Source of the DNA: an uncultured Caldimonas sp.
GTDB taxonomy: Bacteria > Pseudomonadota > Gammaproteobacteria > Burkholderiales > Burkholderiaceae
Assembly: GCF_946480305.1 (NCBI RefSeq)
Contig: NZ_CAMLJQ010000012.1
Coordinates: 48,412 to 112,411 of the forward strand
DNA length: 64,000 bases
Reading direction: 5' to 3'
Numbering within the stretch: the first letter of the stretch is position 1; the number at the start of each line of letters is the position of its first letter. The notes under the pieces are model-generated. The model saw only the letters and a list, made by a program, of their open reading frames with translations, was not told the origin of the DNA and ran no database searches. The translations under genes and the position numbers were made by a program. This document shows positions 61,434 through 64,000 of the stretch, piece after piece.

Positions 61434-62267
61434 TCAGGCCTCCTCCTCTGCGCGAGCAGCCGCCTCTTCTCGCTTTCGCCGATTCGCTTCGTACTCCTCG
61501 TACTCCGCGATGTGCCGCTTGAGCTCGCGCTGCAGTGGACGCGCCCGAAACGCATTCCTGCTCCAGAAAAGGGCCTTCGCCACTCGTCGGCGCTGAAGCA
61601 GTTCAGTGATCCGCTGAACGACCGGAGATTGATGAAATCGCCATGCAAAGATGCGAACCATCTCTTCATTGACCTGCATCTCGATGAATCGCAGGTTGTA
61701 CACGCGACCCCACTTCTCCACGTATTCGAGTTCCTCACCAAGTGCGACTTCGAGTCGGTCGATTGGGTGCGTGACATGGACGACGGGCCAACGCGGCAGG
61801 AGATCTTTCCCGGACTCGTCCCGGACCTCTATCAGCTCTACTCTGAAGTCGTTGTAAGGGGTGAAGACCAAGTTGCCCTCGATCTTCGGATACCGGAACG
61901 GTATGGCAGGCAGGGTCGCTCGATGGCGACGCTCATCAACATGCCGCAGAACCACCTCGTCTTGGTAGCAGACCTTGTCGCCTGTCGCTGACACGGAGAT
62001 CACCACTTTCGACAGCCGGACGCCGGGATTCGCGCGCACCTCGATGATCGGTGCCCTCTGCCGCTCGCCATGCAGGTACTCGTCCCAGAAGAGGATGTAT
62101 CCCAGGTGCTCGCCCAATGGATCTGGGCGTGTCTCAATCAGCACGCGGTGGTCGTGATATGCCGTCGAGATCTCGTATGCGCGACGGCAAACCTGCTTTT
62201 CAACGAGGCCGTACGCCCACTTGCCGATTTTCCGGACGACCCCGAACATCCAAGTGCTGACTTCCAT
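61434..62267 (-). CDS. Hypothetical protein with C-terminal coiled coil
   Basis: A 277-residue soluble protein. Middle part beta-rich (IIEVRANPGVRLSKVVISVSATGDKV, GNLVFTPYNDFRVELIEVRDESG), C-terminal 60 residues highly charged coiled coil (AEYEEYEANRRKREEAAARA). A strong AAGGAGG lies before the ATG at 62267. No known family; beside the AlbA_2 gene on the same strand. Confidence 0.65.
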   Translation of the reverse strand: MEVSTWMFGVVRKIGKWAYGLVEKQVCRRAYEISTAYHDHRVLIETRPDPLGEHLGYILFWDEYLHGERQRAPIIEVRANPGVRLSKVVISVSATGDKVCYQDEVVLRHVDERRHRATLPAIPFRYPKIEGNLVFTPYNDFRVELIEVRDESGKDLLPRWPVVHVTHPIDRLEVALGEELEYVEKWGRVYNLRFIEMQVNEEMVRIFAWRFHQSPVVQRITELLQRRRVAKALFWSRNAFRARPLQRELKRHIAEYEEYEANRRKREEAAARAEEEA

Positions 62268-62359
62268 CTAGCCTCCTTGTGGTCTGTGGTGCGGTACACG
62301 TTCAGCGCATTCTGAGACAGTCGGATGCCCCGACCTACCTCTGGACGCGCGGTACAACT

Positions 62360-62572
62360 TCAGCGCAAGATGACGAAAGCGAATACGGCAAGGGCGCTCA
62401 GGACGACGCATGCCAAGACAGCCAGCCGGGGTAGCCTTGACACGCGCAGCTCGCGCGTCGCATGACTCTGATCCAACCGCTCAAGCCGCTCCAGCAGCCA
62501 ACGCTCGACCTCTTCGATCTTGCGCAGGACCGGGCGAACGCTCTCGTGCGGAGGAGACGTACCGTGATTCAT
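62360..62572 (-). CDS. Small tail-anchored membrane protein
   Basis: 70 residues: polar, helical N-terminus (VLRKIEEVERWLLERLERLD) then one C-terminal membrane helix (LAVLACVVLSALAVFAFVIL). GAGAGG before the ATG at 62572. It may be a small partner of the adjacent genes. Not recognised. Confidence 0.55.
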   Translation of the reverse strand: MNHGTSPPHESVRPVLRKIEEVERWLLERLERLDQSHATRELRVSRLPRLAVLACVVLSALAVFAFVILR

Positions 62573-62637
62573 GCCTCTCAGTGTGCCTTCGGCGGGTGAA
62601 ACCTGCCAGGCTTTACCCGGCTCAGCAGTAACTGGCC

Positions 62638-64000
62638 ATGATTGACAGCGGACTCGATCAACTGCCCTCGTGGCTGCCCGACGAGACCGTCTACAGCTGG
62701 GCCTGCCGCTTTCATCGCCTGGCCGGTCATCGGCTGCCGTCGCAGACATCGCGCATCCTCTTCGGCGGTACTCGCCGCGGCGCTCAGCACGACCTGCCCA
62801 ACGGCCTCGCTTTCCTGGCCGAGCGCAGCGAGGGCCGACTGGGTACGGCACGGGAGATCGCGCTGACGCGAACCGTACTCAGGTACTACCTCACCGCTCG
62901 ACCTGAGGGTGTCTTGAGCTCGGCACTGGATGCGATGGCCGGCGAGACGGCACAGGGACTGAAGTTCCGCCTCGGCATGCTCACCAGCCGGTTCCGGGCC
63001 AATCACCCACTCAAGGCGTGCCTAGCCTGCATGGCGGAGGACCGGGCAACGCATGCGGTGTCGTATTGGCATCTGACCCACCAGTACCCAGGTGTGTGGG
63101 TCTGCGGGCGCCACGGGGCGCTTCTGCATGCTGCATCGACGAAGTCCAACGGGTTGGCCCGCTTCGCCTGGGTGCTTCCCGATGCTGCCGGGCTCCAGAA
63201 CGTCTTCCGTGGCGAGGTGGATACCGCTGCCTTCTCCCGGCTTGCCTCCTTTGTGGAGGGGTGGGTCTCGCTGCCACCTGGATCTCTCAGCGTCCAGGGG
63301 ATCGCGGAAGCCTGCAGACGCCGGCTGTCCCAGTCGCCGGGAAAGGCCGGCCTCACCACCACCCGTGGCTGTCTGGCGGAGAAGTACGCCGCCGCCCTGG
63401 CCGCCCTTCGCGTCGCTCCGGAGCTTGCAGCCTTGCCTGCCAATGCAGCTGCCGCGCGTGCAGAAATCGACCGCTGGCTGTTCGCCCCGCGCGGCAACAC
63501 CCACCCGCTGCGATTGCTGGCACTCGTCGGCTGGTTGTTCGACGACTGGCAAGCCTTCGAGGATGTCCTGACATCCACTGAGAGCTTCCCGCCAGCGTCG
63601 CGGACGGCTGCGACCCCGCCGGCCCCCAGCGAAGCCGAGCGCCGGTTCGCACAAGTGCTCGGCGCCGGCGCGTCGGTCACGGCAGCCGCCAAGGTCGCTG
63701 GCGTGGCGATCAACACCGGCATCGCATGGGCAGCCCGCCTCGGCGTCCGAGCGCCGAGACGCCCGAAGCAGGTCGATGAGCACACGCACCGACACATCCT
63801 GAAGGCGCTGGGGCGAGGTGACGAGAAGAAGGTCATCGCCTCCCGCCATGCCGTCTCAATCCAAACGGTGACGCGCGTCTTGCGCAGCGAGCCGGGCCTC
63901 GCCGCCGAGCGCGAGCGCGCCATGCTTCAGCGAGAGAGGAGACGCGTGTCATTGATCGGCATATTCCGGCCACGTCGGATCGGCATTTACCGGCCACTTT
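62638..64000 (+). CDS. tniQ: TniQ/TnsD-family transposition protein, incomplete at window end
   Basis: From ATG 62638 the frame is open to the window edge (454 codons). The N-terminus LPSWLPDETVYSWACRFHRL, the LFGGTRRG segment and a zinc finger of CLAC...WVCGRH type are the TniQ/TnsD hallmarks; the C-terminus has an HTH-like segment (SVTAAAKVAGVAINTGIAWA). TniQ proteins direct Tn7-like and Tn5053-like transposases to target sites. The final ~16 codons run into the IS21-type repeats (63954-63997), so the gene is probably truncated by an insertion or ends in the repeat. Partner tnsABC genes would be to the right. Confidence 0.8.
   Translation, partial: MIDSGLDQLPSWLPDETVYSWACRFHRLAGHRLPSQTSRILFGGTRRGAQHDLPNGLAFLAERSEGRLGTAREIALTRTVLRYYLTARPEGVLSSALDAMAGETAQGLKFRLGMLTSRFRANHPLKACLACMAEDRATHAVSYWHLTHQYPGVWVCGRHGALLHAASTKSNGLARFAWVLPDAAGLQNVFRGEVDTAAFSRLASFVEGWVSLPPGSLSVQGIAEACRRRLSQSPGKAGLTTTRGCLAEKYAAALAALRVAPELAALPANAAAARAEIDRWLFAPRGNTHPLRLLALVGWLFDDWQAFEDVLTSTESFPPASRTAATPPAPSEAERRFAQVLGAGASVTAAAKVAGVAINTGIAWAARLGVRAPRRPKQVDEHTHRHILKALGRGDEKKVIASRHAVSIQTVTRVLRSEPGLAAERERAMLQRERRRVSLIGIFRPRRIGIYRPL
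63954..63997. repeat. Tandem 20-bp repeats typical of an IS21-family end
   Basis: GATCGGCATATTCCGGCCAC (63954-63973) and GATCGGCATTTACCGGCCAC (63978-63997), identical at 18 of 20 positions, on a 24-bp period. IS21-family ends carry such multiple internal repeats with this kind of core. The element would continue right of the window. Confidence 0.65.

Overview
The window looks like a chromosome or large secondary replicon of a high-GC betaproteobacterium of order Burkholderiales (Rubrivivax/Leptothrix-type). The reasons are the strongly GC-rich third codon positions, the many LysR and AraC regulators beside their targets, the NrtR-controlled NAD cluster, the Acr3-type ars operon and the UPF0114 protein. 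This is inferred from gene content and base use, without a database match. No rRNA or replication gene is visible.

Layout. 1-5.5 kb: a frameshifted partial gene, a LysR regulator, and a KamA-like radical SAM protein with an aminotransferase. 5.7-14.5 kb: an NAD island (nadM-Nudix, nadE, pncB, pncA) between two NrtR-type regulators, with kptA, a HAD phosphatase and the stub of an ADP-ribosylglycohydrolase gene. 14.5-19 kb: a DEDDh exonuclease, an EF-G paralogue with a structured leader, a small basic protein, an HTH protein and a UPF0114 membrane protein. 19.3-24.5 kb: exported proteins, an FMN-dependent hydroxyacid oxidase with its LysR, and a membrane-anchored EEP-family hydrolase. 24.6-31.6 kb: one sugar catabolic operon (ROK regulator, ABC importer, TIM-barrel isomerase, Gfo/Idh/MocA dehydrogenase). 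31.7-33.6 kb: azlC-azlD-araC.

34.2-37.6 kb is the most unusual part: an rRNA-type BoxA site, then 17 closely packed tRNA-like genes for 16 amino acids (no Ala, Ser, Thr or Met), most with encoded CCA. They run into an ATP-grasp gene and an HNH nuclease gene, and a strong terminator closes the unit. Several of these tRNAs break canonical rules, the Cys tRNA has a long variable arm, and the Asn tRNA is interrupted in its T-arm by a palindromic element.

37.7-46.2 kb: an ars operon (arsR, arsI, arsC, acr3) and ordinary accessory metabolism with LysR/AraC regulators. 46.5-50.6 kb: a structured leader and a soluble AAA+ ATPase fused to an FtsH-like M41 protease, convergent with a calpain-like cysteine protease. 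50.8-64 kb: a defence and mobile region. It holds a type II CBASS operon (CD-NTase, Cap2, Cap3, Cap4/SAVED), a divergent sigma-like/unknown/ImmA-IrrE operon that probably regulates it (the peptidase is frameshifted), an AlbA_2 protein, membrane proteins, and a TniQ gene that runs into IS21-type terminal repeats at the right edge.

Shared themes. NAD synthesis, KptA (which consumes NAD), spare tRNAs, an extra EF-G and an exonuclease lie in one 30-kb stretch, which fits maintenance of translation or RNA under attack. That link is a hypothesis. A 15-bp palindrome overlapping a promoter occurs twice (17.9 kb and 33.76 kb), each time before a small gene.
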